Below are positions 8,051 through 17,667 of a stretch of 64,000 nt of DNA, one piece after another. This DNA is from Shewanella pealeana ATCC 700345 (GTDB lineage Bacteria; Pseudomonadota; Gammaproteobacteria; Enterobacterales; Shewanellaceae), in contig NC_009901.1 of the NCBI RefSeq assembly GCF_000018285.1, forward strand, positions 1,239,001-1,303,000, read 5' to 3'. Numbering within the stretch: the stretch's first letter is position 1; each line of letters starts with the position of its first letter. A program made the position numbers and the translations under genes. The notes under the pieces were generated by a model. It worked only from the letters and a program-made list of their open reading frames with translations, was not told the DNA's origin and did no database searches.

Positions 8051-8857
8051 GTGCTTGTGGAAAGCTGGCTATATATATTGTGTATCTGCCTAGTTTTAGG
8101 TGCAGGGATCGGTTTTATGGCCGGGCTGCTAGGGATCGGAGGCGGTCTGATTGCGGTTCCTGCATTGCTGCATATCCTCCCACAAATAGGCATTGCGTCA
8201 GAAAGCTTACCCCATGTTGCGATAGCGACCTCTTTAGCCGCAATTATTCTAACTTCGCTCTCCTCTGCTCGTGCACACCATAAGCGGCAAAACATTCCTT
8301 GGCCCTTATTTAAATCCATGCTGCCCGGCTTTGTGTTAGGGGCAATGTGTTCAGGTTTTATTTCTGAAATGATCCCAGCTAAATCATTGCAGCAAATTTT
8401 TGCAATCTTCGTTATCTTGATGGCCGTGCAGATGGCATTCCCGTTTAAAGCTGAATCTAACCGAGCCATGCCTGGCCCGATAAGCTTATTTTTCGCCGCA
8501 ACAGGTATTGCGATTATTGCTGCGCTGATGGGGATTGGCGGTGGAGTACTCTTAGTGCCATTTTTAACTTGGTGCGGGCTGCAGATGCGTTATGCTGTCG
8601 GTTTTTCGGCGGCAACAGGATTGTTGATAGCTTCGTTCGGCAGTATTGGTTATACGCTAGCAGGCTGGAATACGTCGAGCTTACCGGAATGGACGCTTGG
8701 GTACATCTATTTGCCAGCCTTAATTGGTATCGTTTCAACCTCTATGTTAATGGCTCCTGTTGGCGCTCGGGCCGCAACTAACTTGCCAACGGCAAAATTG
8801 AAGCGTTTTTTTGCGGTTTTCCTTGCCCTTGTTGGCCTTAAACTTGTTTTAGCATAA
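8051..8857 (+). CDS. TauE/SafE (DUF81) family membrane permease
   Basis: A 268-residue integral membrane protein with about eight hydrophobic segments arranged as two related halves, each with the family's glycine motif: GLLGIGGGLIAVPAL near residues 25-40 and LMGIGGGVLLVPFL near 157-170. The family exports sulfite, sulfoacetate or related anions, but substrates are mostly unknown and none can be assigned here. The start is GTG at 8051, with GTG 8057 an alternative. It lies between ptsP (68 bp upstream) and thyA (83 bp downstream), in the place where lgt stands in E. coli. Confidence 0.85.
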   Translation: MLVESWLYILCICLVLGAGIGFMAGLLGIGGGLIAVPALLHILPQIGIASESLPHVAIATSLAAIILTSLSSARAHHKRQNIPWPLFKSMLPGFVLGAMCSGFISEMIPAKSLQQIFAIFVILMAVQMAFPFKAESNRAMPGPISLFFAATGIAIIAALMGIGGGVLLVPFLTWCGLQMRYAVGFSAATGLLIASFGSIGYTLAGWNTSSLPEWTLGYIYLPALIGIVSTSMLMAPVGARAATNLPTAKLKRFFAVFLALVGLKLVLA

Positions 8858-8940
8858 TGTTCTACTGAGCTATTATTGGTAGCATTTCTTCGTTTGACGC
8901 TGGGAGTGAGCTCAGCAACTCTTTTTATAGGTAGATAATC

Positions 8941-9792
8941 ATGAAACAGTATTTAGATCTTTGTCAGCGACTAATTGATGAAGGAACTTGGGTTGAGAAT
9001 AGCCGAACAGGTAAACGTTGCCTCACCGTGATTAATGCTGATTTGGTTTATCATGTGGATAAAAATGAGTTTCCACTCATCACCACCCGTAAGAGTTTTT
9101 ACAAGGCAGCAATTGCAGAGTTACTTGGCTACATTCGTGGTTACGACAATGCAGCTGATTTTCGGGCGATAGGTTGCAACACCTGGAACGCCAATGCTAA
9201 CGACAATCAAGCATGGCTCGATAACCCACATCGTAAAGGCATCGATGATATGGGGCGTGTTTATGGTGTGCAAGGCCGCGCTTGGAGTAAGCCCGATGGT
9301 GGATGTATCGATCAGCTACGCAAAATTGTTGATGACTTATCAAAGGGGATTGACGATAGAGGCGAGATTTTAAGCTTCTATAACCCTGGTGAATTCCACA
9401 TGGGCTGTTTAAGACCTTGTATGCATACCCATAACTTCTCTTTAGTAGGTGATACGCTACACCTAACCAGTTTTCAGCGTTCGTGCGATGTACCCCTAGG
9501 GCTGAACTTCAATCAAGTTCAAGTCTTTACGCTACTGGCCTTAATGGCGCAAATTACTGGGCATAAGCCTGGAACGGCATTTCATAAAATCGTTAATGCC
9601 CATATCTATGAAGATCAGTTAGAGTTAATGCAGGAGGTTCAGCTTAAGCGTGAGCCTTTTACTTCACCTAAACTTGTCATTAACCCTAATATTAAGTCAC
9701 TCGAAGATCTTGAGACTTGGGTGTCTATAGATGATTTTGAGGTGACAGGTTACGAGCACCACGAAGCGATTAGCTATCCATTCTCAGTGTAG
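8941..9792 (+). CDS. thyA: Thymidylate synthase
   Basis: Methylates dUMP to dTMP with methylene-tetrahydrofolate. The catalytic cysteine is Cys160 in [10 protein letters not shown]; other signatures are [26 protein letters not shown] (dUMP phosphate and folate site) and the conserved hydrophobic C-terminus ending SYPFSV. At 283 residues it is longer than the 264-residue E. coli enzyme and matches the Vibrio-type length; the extra residues lie around 85-110. GTAG/AGGTAG precedes ATG 8941. A strong terminator follows, so it is the last gene of the rppH-thyA block. Confidence 0.96.
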   Translation: MKQYLDLCQRLIDEGTWVENSRTGKRCLTVINADLVYHVDKNEFPLITTRKSFYKAAIAELLGYIRGYDNAADFRAIGCNTWNANANDNQAWLDNPHRKGIDDMGRVYGVQGRAWSKPDGGCIDQLRKIVDDLSKGIDDRGEILSFYNPGEFHMGCLRPCMHTHNFSLVGDTLHLTSFQRSCDVPLGLNFNQVQVFTLLALMAQITGHKPGTAFHKIVNAHIYEDQLELMQEVQLKREPFTSPKLVINPNIKSLEDLETWVSIDDFEVTGYEHHEAISYPFSV

Positions 9793-9817
9793 CTTTCTTG
9801 GCTCTAAAATAAGCTTT

Positions 9818-9845
9818 AAAAAACTCGCCTAATGGCGAGTTTTTT
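9818..9845 (+). terminator. Terminator after thyA
   Basis: Stem ACTCGCC/GGCGAGT with 4-nt loop TAAT, flanked by an A-run and a T-run. Confidence 0.88.
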
Positions 9846-10179
9846 ATCAATTTAGTTAAATCCTTTCAAGTCACCTCTCATACATTCCTGCTTTACAATT
9901 TCTTTAATCGGTAAAAACTCCTGTTATCTTGATAGATTAAACCTGTTTTCAGCTTATCTTCAGTTAGCGGCTGCTGGTAAATTGAACAAATGCTCGTTAT
10001 TTTCGATGCCTTGGTAGTTTGTTATTTAGGCTCTCATTTTTAGAGAAAACTAGACTTACAATATAGAACACCATTCTAAGTGCTAAAAAAGTGTGATCCT
10101 CAGCACTTTATTGTTACTGTTAGTTTTTAAAACGTGATTATTCTGTTGATGTTTGATATTTATTCTTACTAGGACTAGA

Positions 10180-10265
10180 CTCAATACTTCGGATATTCCG
10201 ACGTTTATGGCTGATGCAAACGATTATTCAGGTTAATCGTATTCAGCTAAACTGGAAGTATTGAG
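10180..10265 (+). promoter_or_regulatory. Structured 5' leader of nhaA, candidate cation riboswitch
   Basis: A perfect 11-bp inverted repeat CTCAATACTTC (10180-10190) and GAAGTATTGAG (10255-10265) closes a 64-nt interior that itself holds CGGA/TCCG with a 3-nt loop (10191-10201) and ACGATTA/TAATCGT with a 7-nt loop (about 10219-10239). The outer stem ends 7 nt before the GGAG ribosome site (10273-10276) of nhaA. This looks like a multi-branch RNA controlling translation. Cation-responsive riboswitches of the nhaA-I/nhaA-II type are known upstream of nhaA genes, but I cannot verify a match to their consensus. The rest of the gap, 9846-10179, is AT-rich and shows no gene. Confidence 0.55.
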
Positions 10266-10283
10266 ATTTTATGGAGCGTAAAA

Positions 10284-11459
10284 ATGGAACGGGCAATTAG
10301 AAATTTTCTAAGCCAGGAATCGGCAGGCGGCATTCTCTTGATGGTTTCCGTCGTGCTAGCGATGATTTTAGCAAACTCACCTTTATCGGGTATGTACCAT
10401 GGCTTTCTGGAAACAGAAATGCAAGTTCGTGTTGGTAACCTAGATATCGATAAGACACTTATTCATTGGATCAACGATGGTTTGATGGCTATCTTCTTCA
10501 TGCTTATCGGCTTAGAAGTGAAAAGAGAGCTACTCGAAGGAGCGTTATCTAGTCGAGCACAGGCATCTTTACCTACGTTTGCAGCGATTGGCGGTATGGT
10601 TTTCCCAGCGGCTGTTTATCTTATTTTCAATTATTCTGATCCGATAACTCAAGTGGGTTGGGCTATTCCGGCTGCGACAGATATTGCATTTGCATTAGGT
10701 ATTATGGCGCTATTAGGTAGCCGTGTGCCTGTGGCGTTAAAGGTGTTCTTGTTAGCACTTGCGATTATCGACGATCTGGGTGTAGTGGTAATCATTGCGC
10801 TTTTCTACAGTACAGACTTATCGACCATCAGCTTAATCATTGCTGCTGCTGCGATTCTTGGCTTAATAGGCCTAAACCGTAAAGGAGTAACCTCATTAGC
10901 ACCTTATGGCGTAGTGGGTCTTATTCTGTGGATTGCAGTATTAAAGTCTGGTGTACATGCCACATTAGCTGGCGTAATTATCGCCTTCTGTATTCCGCTT
11001 AGAGCGAAAGACGGCTCGTCGCCATCAGAAAGCTTAGAGCACAGTTTGCACCCATGGAGTACCTTCATCATCTTACCAATATTTGCCTTCGCGAATGCTG
11101 GCGTAGACTTGAGTGGCATGAGCCTAAGCTCACTCTTATCTCCTGTACCATTAGGTATTGCTTTAGGACTACTGGTTGGTAAGCCGCTTGGTATTATGTT
11201 GTTTAGCTATATTGCAGTGAAGCTAAAGCTAGCGGTATTACCAGAAGGTATGGGCTGGAGACACATTACACCTGTTGCTGTGATGTGTGGTATTGGTTTC
11301 ACTATGTCTATGTTTATCTCATCGCTTGCCTTTGTTGGTGAAGGGCAGATGTACGGAGATTATGCAAGATTAGGGATTTTATTGGGGTCAATAGCATCGG
11401 CAACCATAGGATATTTCTGGCTGTCTAAGGTGCTACCTGAAAAAGGAGCAAAAGCATGA
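10284..11459 (+). CDS. nhaA: NhaA, Na+/H+ antiporter
   Basis: Inner-membrane antiporter exchanging one Na+ (or Li+) for two H+, important for sodium and alkaline tolerance in a marine cell. The 391-residue protein has about 12 membrane helices. The transport aspartates are present at the same numbers as in E. coli: Asp133 in [10 protein letters not shown] and Asp163-Asp164 in [10 protein letters not shown] clear GGAG site precedes ATG 10284, just after the structured leader. The stop overlaps the start of the next gene by 4 bp, so the two are translationally coupled. nhaR lies downstream instead of being a distal operon member only. Confidence 0.96.
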   Translation: MERAIRNFLSQESAGGILLMVSVVLAMILANSPLSGMYHGFLETEMQVRVGNLDIDKTLIHWINDGLMAIFFMLIGLEVKRELLEGALSSRAQASLPTFAAIGGMVFPAAVYLIFNYSDPITQVGWAIPAATDIAFALGIMALLGSRVPVALKVFLLALAIIDDLGVVVIIALFYSTDLSTISLIIAAAAILGLIGLNRKGVTSLAPYGVVGLILWIAVLKSGVHATLAGVIIAFCIPLRAKDGSSPSESLEHSLHPWSTFIILPIFAFANAGVDLSGMSLSSLLSPVPLGIALGLLVGKPLGIMLFSYIAVKLKLAVLPEGMGWRHITPVAVMCGIGFTMSMFISSLAFVGEGQMYGDYARLGILLGSIASATIGYFWLSKVLPEKGAKA

Positions 11460-11839
11460 GAATCACATTATTAGCATTAGTTGTAGGACTGGGCTTTAGC
11501 TCAGTGGCATCGGCCAAGCAGATTGAGGTTTGTAATCAGGATATCAATAGCGTGGTATGCCAAAACTATCTTGAAGGCGTGGTTGATGGTGCTTTGATGT
11601 ATAAAGGCGCTGCAGTAGGCCAACGATTAGAGTCCGATGGCTATGAGTCTCGAGCGCTTAAATACCGTGGTGGTAAGCGTTTCCAGGAAGCAAACCGGAC
11701 TTTTTGTCAGGATAACCTTCCTGACCGTGACGTACTTGTTGCTGGTCTAGCTGAATCATTTTCTGCCAACGAAATTAAAAATGTAGAAGATTTAGCCACC
11801 GCAATGTCAGGTTTATTGGACTGTCAGCGTCTTAAGTAA
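11456..11839 (+). CDS. Small secreted protein of unknown function, coupled to nhaA
   Basis: 127 residues with a cleavable signal peptide ([20 protein letters not shown], cut near residue 20) and four cysteines in the mature part (VCNQD, VVCQNY, FCQDN, LDCQR), suggesting a disulphide-bonded periplasmic protein. The cysteine spacing and FCQxN pattern are loosely like Rap1a/Tai-type small periplasmic proteins, but I do not recognise it firmly. ATGA overlap with nhaA means it is co-expressed with the antiporter. A terminator follows 16 bp after the stop. Confidence 0.75.
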   Translation: MRITLLALVVGLGFSSVASAKQIEVCNQDINSVVCQNYLEGVVDGALMYKGAAVGQRLESDGYESRALKYRGGKRFQEANRTFCQDNLPDRDVLVAGLAESFSANEIKNVEDLATAMSGLLDCQRLK

Positions 11840-11855
11840 GTTAAACTAAATTAAC

Positions 11856-11885
11856 GAGGCAACTGAATAAGTTGCCTCTTTTTTA
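11856..11885 (+). terminator. Terminator after the nhaA operon
   Basis: Stem GAGGCAAC/GTTGCCTC with 7-nt loop followed by a run of seven T. It separates nhaA and its partner from nhaR. Confidence 0.85.
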
Positions 11886-11908
11886 TTTATATAACAGTAG
11901 TATTTATC

Positions 11909-12817
11909 ATGGCTAATCTAAACTACAACCATCTCTATTACTTCTGGATGATCCAAAAGAAAGGAACTGTTGCAAAGGCTGCAGAGGCGTTATGTTTAAC
12001 CCCTCAAACGGTTACTGGACAAATCCGAGTATTGGAGGCCAGTCTTAAGGGAAGCTTATTTAAGCGAGTAGGTCGTTCATTGGAGCCTACTGAACTGGGG
12101 GAATTGGTATTTCGTTATGCCGACAAGATGTTTAGCCTCAGTTATGAAATGTTAGATCTGCTGAACTATCAAAAAGATGAGAATATTTTATTTGAGGTAG
12201 GAATAGCTGCGGCGCTATCTAAAGCATTAACGAGTCGAGTGTTATTGTCTGTCGTACCGAGTGATGGCTCAATGCACCTAGCTTGTTATGAGGCAACACA
12301 TGAAGACTTAATGACAAGACTGCGTGAGCATAAGTTGGATATGATTCTATCCGATTGTGCAGGGGAGAGTTTGAAGTATCCTGAGATCTTATCTAAACAA
12401 TTAGGTGAGTCGGGGGTCGCTTTTTTCTCTGCTGATACTTACTCAAAGCCTTTCCCGCAGTGTTTAGAGCAGGGAAAATTACTTATTCCAGGAAGACGAA
12501 CTTCACTTGGACAGCAGTTGGTTCGATGGTTCGATGAAAAAGCCTTAAATGTCAGTATTCTTGGTGAATTTGACGATGCGGCAATGATGAAATCGTTTGG
12601 ATTCTTTAAGCAGGGGATCTTTGTGGCCCCATCGATTTACAAGCAGGACATTCTTGCTCATGGTATGACTCTACTGGGTGAAACATCAGAAGTTAAAGAG
12701 GTCTACCATGTGATGTTTGCTGAACGTATGATCCAGCACCCAGCAGTTAAGCGCTTGTTAGAAACTGATTTTACAGAGTTGTTTGCGGGAAAGGATTTAA
12801 CCGTTCAACAGCTCTAG
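11909..12817 (+). CDS. nhaR: NhaR, LysR-type Na+-responsive activator
   Basis: LysR-family regulator; in E. coli NhaR activates nhaA in response to Na+. The N-terminal helix-turn-helix (GTVAKAAEALCLTPQTVTGQ, about residues 20-40) and the opening LNYNHLYYFWMIQKKG are characteristic of NhaR. Length 302 aa is standard. It follows nhaA and a small gene on the same strand but behind a terminator, so it probably has its own promoter in the short 11886-11908 stretch or depends on readthrough. Confidence 0.92.
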   Translation: MANLNYNHLYYFWMIQKKGTVAKAAEALCLTPQTVTGQIRVLEASLKGSLFKRVGRSLEPTELGELVFRYADKMFSLSYEMLDLLNYQKDENILFEVGIAAALSKALTSRVLLSVVPSDGSMHLACYEATHEDLMTRLREHKLDMILSDCAGESLKYPEILSKQLGESGVAFFSADTYSKPFPQCLEQGKLLIPGRRTSLGQQLVRWFDEKALNVSILGEFDDAAMMKSFGFFKQGIFVAPSIYKQDILAHGMTLLGETSEVKEVYHVMFAERMIQHPAVKRLLETDFTELFAGKDLTVQQL

Positions 12818-12953
12818 CGCACCATTTACCCATCTGAACAAATAGGCGGCGAAGAGTAATCGGTTACCCTGTGTTATCAATATCGACACAAAGACTCGGC
12901 AACTGATACACTAGCGATACTACTAAAAACGATAAAAAATTGGAGTGTTAACT

Positions 12954-13217
12954 TTGTCTGAGTCAAGCCAAGAACCAATGAAATTACCTAGAGTTAAATG
13001 GGCTTGCCGCAGAGGCATGCTGGAGCTAGATGTACTATTTCAGCCTTTTGTTGAGCAGCAATATGAAGCGATGTCGATAAAAGATAAAGACACTTTTGTG
13101 AGATTACTCGAATGCGAAGATCCAGAATTGTTTGCTTGGTTTATGGGACATGAGCAGTGCCCAAATCCTGCGTTTGCCGAAATGATAATCAAGGTTCGTG
13201 GACGTCCAGCAGCATAG
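12954..13217 (+). CDS. sdhE: SdhE, flavinylation factor for succinate dehydrogenase
   Basis: Small cytoplasmic factor that promotes covalent FAD attachment to SdhA/FrdA. It shows the family motif RRGMLELD (about residues 20-27 of the longest ORF) and the terminal FMGHEQCPNP region. The start is a choice between GTG 12945 and TTG 12954. The GGAG ribosome site at 12942-12945 overlaps the GTG and is correctly spaced for TTG 12954, which I prefer, giving 87 residues. Its end overlaps ygfX by 20 bp, the same pairing as in E. coli. Confidence 0.9.
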   Translation: MSESSQEPMKLPRVKWACRRGMLELDVLFQPFVEQQYEAMSIKDKDTFVRLLECEDPELFAWFMGHEQCPNPAFAEMIIKVRGRPAA

Positions 13218-13614
13218 CTTCGATCTGATTTCTTCCAACGGTCAGCGACTCTCTCTGACCGTTATTGCCCTTATCTGTTTAAGCTCTTTCCTTATTTGGC
13301 CTTACGCTGAAAATACCGTTTATATCTTGCTCAAATTTCTATTATTCAGTGCCTGCTGTACCTTTTTTATTTGGCAGATTTATCGATTAAAGCACTGGCG
13401 ATGCCAGTTTGTACTTAAGGCAGATGGAGGAGGCCGATTTAAATATGGGACCGACTTTGTTTTACAGGGGAAGCCTGTCATTACACCATTTGCGGTGATG
13501 TTTGATGTCACTTTTGCGGGAGGAAAGAAAAGACTCGTACTATGGGCGGATATGTTAGACGACACAAACTATCGACATCTGTGTCGTCTATTGCAGTTAG
13601 CTAGTCAGAGGTGA
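13198..13614 (+). CDS. ygfX: YgfX/CptA-like membrane protein
   Basis: 138-residue protein with two adjacent membrane segments (about 19-38 and 40-60) followed by a soluble tail with KHWRCQFVL and GRFKYGTDFV, the layout of YgfX, the partner of SdhE (also called CptA, proposed as a toxin affecting cytoskeletal proteins). GTG start at 13198 lies within sdhE, so translation is coupled. The assignment rests mostly on context plus topology; sequence conservation in this family is low. Confidence 0.75.
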   Translation: MDVQQHSFDLISSNGQRLSLTVIALICLSSFLIWPYAENTVYILLKFLLFSACCTFFIWQIYRLKHWRCQFVLKADGGGRFKYGTDFVLQGKPVITPFAVMFDVTFAGGKKRLVLWADMLDDTNYRHLCRLLQLASQR

Positions 13615-13671
13615 AAGACTAACTATTCTCGTTAAAAACAGTTGTTAACCAAAGGGCTAATCTGGCTGTAG

Positions 13672-15282
13672 CTAATCAGGTTGTAATATGGTTGGCTTTG
13701 GTGATTCATCCTTGTTTGGATGATCGATGTTGTAATGCAGTCCTCGGCTCTCTTTACGCTCCATGGCGCAGCGAATGATTAGCTCGGCAACTTGCACTAG
13801 GTTACGTAGCTCCAATAGATTATTACTGACTCTAAAGTTACTGTAATACTCTTGGATCTCTTGCTGTAACATCACGCAGCGTCGCAGCGCGCGCTCGAGG
13901 CGTTTATCGGAGCGTACAATACCGACGTAATCCCACATAAATAGACGCAGTTCATGCCAGTTATGGGCAATCACCACTTCTTCATCTGAGTTAGAGACTT
14001 GGCTCTCATCCCATGCGGGCAGAGAGCTTGGCATTGGGATCTTGCCTAGCTGACTCTCGATGTCTTCGGCGGCAGCTCGAGCAAAGACTAAACATTCAAG
14101 CAGCGAATTACTGGCTAAGCGATTAGCACCGTGCAGACCCGTATAAGCCACTTCACCTATGGCGTATAAGCCGTTGAGATCGGTTTGGCCGTGTAAATCT
14201 GTCATGACCCCACCACAGGTATAGTGCGCCGCAGGTACGACTGGTATAGGGTCAGTTGTTATATCTATGCCGAGCTCTAAACAGCGCTTATGGATAGTTG
14301 GAAAGTGCTTGATGATAAAGTCTGCTGGCTTATGGGTAATATCTAGATAGACACAATCCGAGCCTAGGCGCTTCATTTCATAATCGATTGCGCGGGCGAC
14401 GATGTCGCGCGGTGCAAGTTCGGCTCGCTCATCAAACTCTGGCATAAAACGGGTGCCATCTGGACGACGTAAAAACGCGCCTTCACCGCGAAGGGCTTCG
14501 GTAAGCAAAAAGTTTTTGGCATCGGCGTGATAAAGACAGGTTGGATGGAATTGGTTGAACTCCATATTGGCAATACGACAACCTGAGCGCCACGCCATTG
14601 CAATACCATCACCAGATGCGATGTCAGGATTAGAGGTATATTGATAAACCTTTGAACTACCACCTGTTGCTAAGGCAACGAAACGTGCCCTAACGGTTTC
14701 AACGTGCTCTTCATCTCTATTCCAAATATAGGCACCTTGAACGCGGTTACCCGGACGATTTAATTTACGAGTGGTAATTAAGTCGATGGCGTTATAACGC
14801 TCTAACACTTGAATGTTGGGATGATTGCGGGCTTGGTCTTGCAAGGTGACCTGCACCTCTTTGCCTGTTGCATCGGCGGCATGTAGAATGCGTCGGTGAC
14901 TATGACCGCCTTCACGGGTTAAGTGATAAGGGGCTTCGGCAGTACTACCGGCTGGTACATCTTCTTTATCGAAGGCTACGCCACAATTGATTAACCATTG
15001 CATGGCAGCCTTGGCATTTTCGGCAGTAAATTTGACAACAGGCTCGTCGCAAAGGCCTGCTCCGGCAACTAATGTGTCGGCAACGTGGGACTCAATGGTG
15101 TCATCTTCATCGAAGACAGAGGCAATACCGCCCTGAGCATAATAGGTCGAGCCTTCACTTAGTGGTCCTTTGGAAAGCAAAATAACTTTTGATTTTTCAG
15201 CAAGATGCAAAGCTAAAGTGAGACCGGCAGCACCACTGCCGATAACCAAAACGTCAGATTGGTGTTCAACTACTTGTTTCAT
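13672..15282 (-). CDS. nadB: L-aspartate oxidase, NAD biosynthesis
   Basis: Flavoenzyme oxidising aspartate to iminoaspartate for quinolinate synthesis. The N-terminal FAD motif [19 protein letters not shown] (about 11-29), the substrate loop [11 protein letters not shown], the [12 protein letters not shown] segment and [22 protein letters not shown] are all typical, and 536 residues is full length. It is divergently transcribed from rpoE across 219 bp, the same arrangement as in E. coli. A covalent FAD or fumarate reductase identity is unlikely given these NadB-specific motifs. Confidence 0.96.
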   Translation of the reverse strand: MKQVVEHQSDVLVIGSGAAGLTLALHLAEKSKVILLSKGPLSEGSTYYAQGGIASVFDEDDTIESHVADTLVAGAGLCDEPVVKFTAENAKAAMQWLINCGVAFDKEDVPAGSTAEAPYHLTREGGHSHRRILHAADATGKEVQVTLQDQARNHPNIQVLERYNAIDLITTRKLNRPGNRVQGAYIWNRDEEHVETVRARFVALATGGSSKVYQYTSNPDIASGDGIAMAWRSGCRIANMEFNQFHPTCLYHADAKNFLLTEALRGEGAFLRRPDGTRFMPEFDERAELAPRDIVARAIDYEMKRLGSDCVYLDITHKPADFIIKHFPTIHKRCLELGIDITTDPIPVVPAAHYTCGGVMTDLHGQTDLNGLYAIGEVAYTGLHGANRLASNSLLECLVFARAAAEDIESQLGKIPMPSSLPAWDESQVSNSDEEVVIAHNWHELRLFMWDYVGIVRSDKRLERALRRCVMLQQEIQEYYSNFRVSNNLLELRNLVQVAELIIRCAMERKESRGLHYNIDHPNKDESPKPTILQPD

Positions 15283-15411
15283 CAGGTATCATAGAGTTAT
15301 CTGGGAGTCCGACTATGTTAAACCATGACGCCGAATATGGATACTTTCATAGGTCGCATATAAAAAATCATTGCTTCCATAAAAGAAAATCACATCTTTG
15401 CAAATTTTTTT

Positions 15412-15440
15412 AGAACTTTTTTGAAACTCGCTAGTCTACA
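15412..15440 (+). promoter_or_regulatory. Sigma-E-type promoter of rpoE
   Basis: GAACTT (15413-15418), 16-bp spacer, TCTAC (15435-15439), close to the sigma-E consensus GAACTT-N16-TCTRA, 62 bp upstream of the rpoE start. This fits the known autoregulation of rpoE. Confidence 0.65.
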
Positions 15441-15501
15441 TAAGTGAATATGATTCGAGCGGCTGAGAAATCAGTATTAGATTTAGGAGTAGTCGGCTCG
15501 G

Positions 15502-16080
15502 ATGAGTGGACAAATAAGTGATCAACAGTTAGTTGAGCGCGTACAGCGTGGAGACAAAAACGCTTTTAACCTTTTGGTACAGAAATATCAAAACAAGGTC
15601 GCGAATCTGATATCTCGTTACGTACGAAATCAGGCCGACGTTGCCGATGTTTCGCAGGAAGCTTTTATTAAAGCTTACCGAGCACTACCAAACTTTCGTG
15701 GTGAAAGTGCGTTTTATACTTGGTTGTACCGCATTGCAGTGAATACTGCTAAGAATCATCTGGTCGCTCAGGGACGTCGTGCCCCAGCGAATGATGTCGA
15801 TGCTGAAGAAGCCGAATACTATGATGGCAGTGACGCGCTAAAGGAGTTTGCCTCCCCGGAGCGTCTGGTTTTGTCAGAAGAGATTCAAAAGGTTGTCTTC
15901 GACACTTTAGACACTTTGCCAGAAGAATTGAAGATGGCTATCTCACTTCGAGAGCTCGATGGTATGAGTTATGAAGAGATTGCCAATGTCATGGATTGCC
16001 CTGTAGGCACTGTAAGATCACGGATCTTCAGAGCGCGAGAGGCAATCGATAAAAAGCTTAAGCCGTTGCTAGAACGTTAG
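15502..16080 (+). CDS. rpoE: RNA polymerase sigma-E factor
   Basis: ECF sigma factor for envelope stress. Region 2 contains DVADVSQEAFIKAYRALPNF and FYTWLYRIAVNTAKNHL; region 4 contains ISLRELDGMSYEEIANVMDCPVGTVRSR (about 148-175), a helix-turn-helix for the -35 element. Length 192 aa, one residue longer than E. coli. It heads the rpoE-rseA-rseB-rseC cluster with short gaps (23, 12 and 13 bp) and has a sigma-E-like promoter in front. Confidence 0.97.
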   Translation: MSGQISDQQLVERVQRGDKNAFNLLVQKYQNKVANLISRYVRNQADVADVSQEAFIKAYRALPNFRGESAFYTWLYRIAVNTAKNHLVAQGRRAPANDVDAEEAEYYDGSDALKEFASPERLVLSEEIQKVVFDTLDTLPEELKMAISLRELDGMSYEEIANVMDCPVGTVRSRIFRAREAIDKKLKPLLER

Positions 16081-16103
16081 CATCTTAAATAGATAGGTGA
16101 ATA

Positions 16104-16709
16104 ATGGATAAGTTAGGTCAGGAATGGGTATCTGCTGCTGTCGATGGTGAAATTGATGAGCACACGTTAGCTGAATTAGTCGCTGACGCAGATTCACATG
16201 AACAGTGGCGTGATTATCATTTAATTGGTGATGCGATGCGTGGTGAGTTACCAAAGACGATGTCTTTGGATCTTAGCGCAAGCATTATGGCGGCCATTGA
16301 TGAAGAACCTGCGATTGTGGCCCCTAAGCCTACAGCTGCAACGACAGCGTCAAAGAGTGCGTCAGGTGGTAAGGTTATTCCACTATTCAAGCAGTTCGGC
16401 CAGTACGCTATTGCTGCGACAGTCGCTATGGTTGCCGTTGTTGGTGTGCAGAACTACAACCAAGATACGTTAATGGACAACTCTCCATTACCTGTGCTTA
16501 ATACGCGTCCATTAATAGGTAGTGCTTCACCTGTAAGCCTACAAACCGGCGCGATACAGCAGAATCAAAGCTATACCAATGATCAGGTTGCTGACCAGCG
16601 TCGCCGTATCAATGCCTATATTCAAGATCATATGTTGCAACAAAGATTGAATAATGGAGTGAATATCGACGACAATAGCGAGGTCGATACTACACCTGTT
16701 GCTCAATAA
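16104..16709 (+). CDS. rseA: RseA, anti-sigma-E factor
   Basis: Single-pass inner-membrane protein that holds sigma-E until cut by DegS and RseP. The cytoplasmic N-terminal domain (about 1-65; LGQEWVSAAVDGEID, then EQWRDYHLIGDAMRGE) is the sigma-binding domain; one membrane segment lies at about 101-116 (YAIAATVAMVAVVGVQ); the periplasmic part is rich in Asn and Gln. Length 201 aa. Starts at ATG 16104 with AGGTGA upstream. Confidence 0.94.
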   Translation: MDKLGQEWVSAAVDGEIDEHTLAELVADADSHEQWRDYHLIGDAMRGELPKTMSLDLSASIMAAIDEEPAIVAPKPTAATTASKSASGGKVIPLFKQFGQYAIAATVAMVAVVGVQNYNQDTLMDNSPLPVLNTRPLIGSASPVSLQTGAIQQNQSYTNDQVADQRRRINAYIQDHMLQQRLNNGVNIDDNSEVDTTPVAQ

Positions 16710-16721
16710 TGAGGAGTTAGC

Positions 16722-17654
16722 TTGCGTCTAATCCTATTGGCTATTATAGCCATGAGTTTTCCCGCGATGGCGCGGGAAGACATGCCCGCCAAAGCTTGGC
16801 TAGAAAATATGAGCCAAGCCCTGCGTGAACAAGAATTTAAAATTTCCCTTATCCAACTTCAGGCAGACCATATCCGCCCTCTGGTTTATATACACGGTAA
16901 AGTTGAAGATGAAGAAGTGGCCTTTTTAGAACATCTAAATGGACCACCTAAAAATGCTGTGCGTGTGGGTAATACCGTGACCTTCATTGAGCATGACCAA
17001 CCCGCTTATAGTGTTCACTCTAATCGCATTCAGGGCGTTATCCCTGGAGCATTAGCCGACGATGTCTCCAAGCTGGAAGAGGGCTATCAGTTCGTGTTGG
17101 GTGGTCGTAGCCGAATTGCAGGTCGACCAGGTCAGCTTGTACGTATCATTCCGACCGACAATAACCGTTATGGTTATCAAGTTTGGATGGATATGGATAC
17201 ATACTTGCCGCTGCGTTTCGACATGATAAGTGGTGACAAACAACTATTAGAGCAGCTGTTAGTGGTTGAACTATTAGTGCTTGATGAAGTACCTGCTATT
17301 CTAAAAGAAGCCTACAAGCAGGAGTGGCCTCCTGTCTTGTCTCAATCAGACAGAGACGGCGGCGAAGACTGGCAGTTTAGCTGGTTACCAGCAGGCTTTA
17401 AGGTGCTGATTAAAGATCAACACAGGCTAATAGGCAGTAAGGAAGCGGTTGAGTACATAGCCATAAGTGATGGTCTAGCTCATATTTCTGTTTACGTTGC
17501 CAAGGCGGGGGAGGCACCACTGCCAGAGGAGTTAGTGACCCGCAATGGATTATCACTTGCAACAGAGCGAGTTGGTAATGCCGAGGTGGTTGCAGTGGGT
17601 AAGGTTCCTGCTGAGACCTTGAGTCGCATTGCTAAAAGCATCATGTTGCAGTGA
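16722..17654 (+). CDS. rseB: RseB, periplasmic regulator of sigma-E
   Basis: Periplasmic protein that binds RseA and shields it from DegS, sensing off-pathway lipopolysaccharide. An N-terminal signal peptide (about 1-17, ending FPAMA) is followed by the MucB/RseB N-terminal domain and a C-terminal domain (about 205-310) containing WLPAGFKVL. The start is TTG at 16722 with an excellent GAGGAG site; no ATG is nearby in frame. Length 310 aa is near the usual. Confidence 0.93.
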   Translation: MRLILLAIIAMSFPAMAREDMPAKAWLENMSQALREQEFKISLIQLQADHIRPLVYIHGKVEDEEVAFLEHLNGPPKNAVRVGNTVTFIEHDQPAYSVHSNRIQGVIPGALADDVSKLEEGYQFVLGGRSRIAGRPGQLVRIIPTDNNRYGYQVWMDMDTYLPLRFDMISGDKQLLEQLLVVELLVLDEVPAILKEAYKQEWPPVLSQSDRDGGEDWQFSWLPAGFKVLIKDQHRLIGSKEAVEYIAISDGLAHISVYVAKAGEAPLPEELVTRNGLSLATERVGNAEVVAVGKVPAETLSRIAKSIMLQ

Positions 17655-17667
17655 TGAAGGTTCTATC

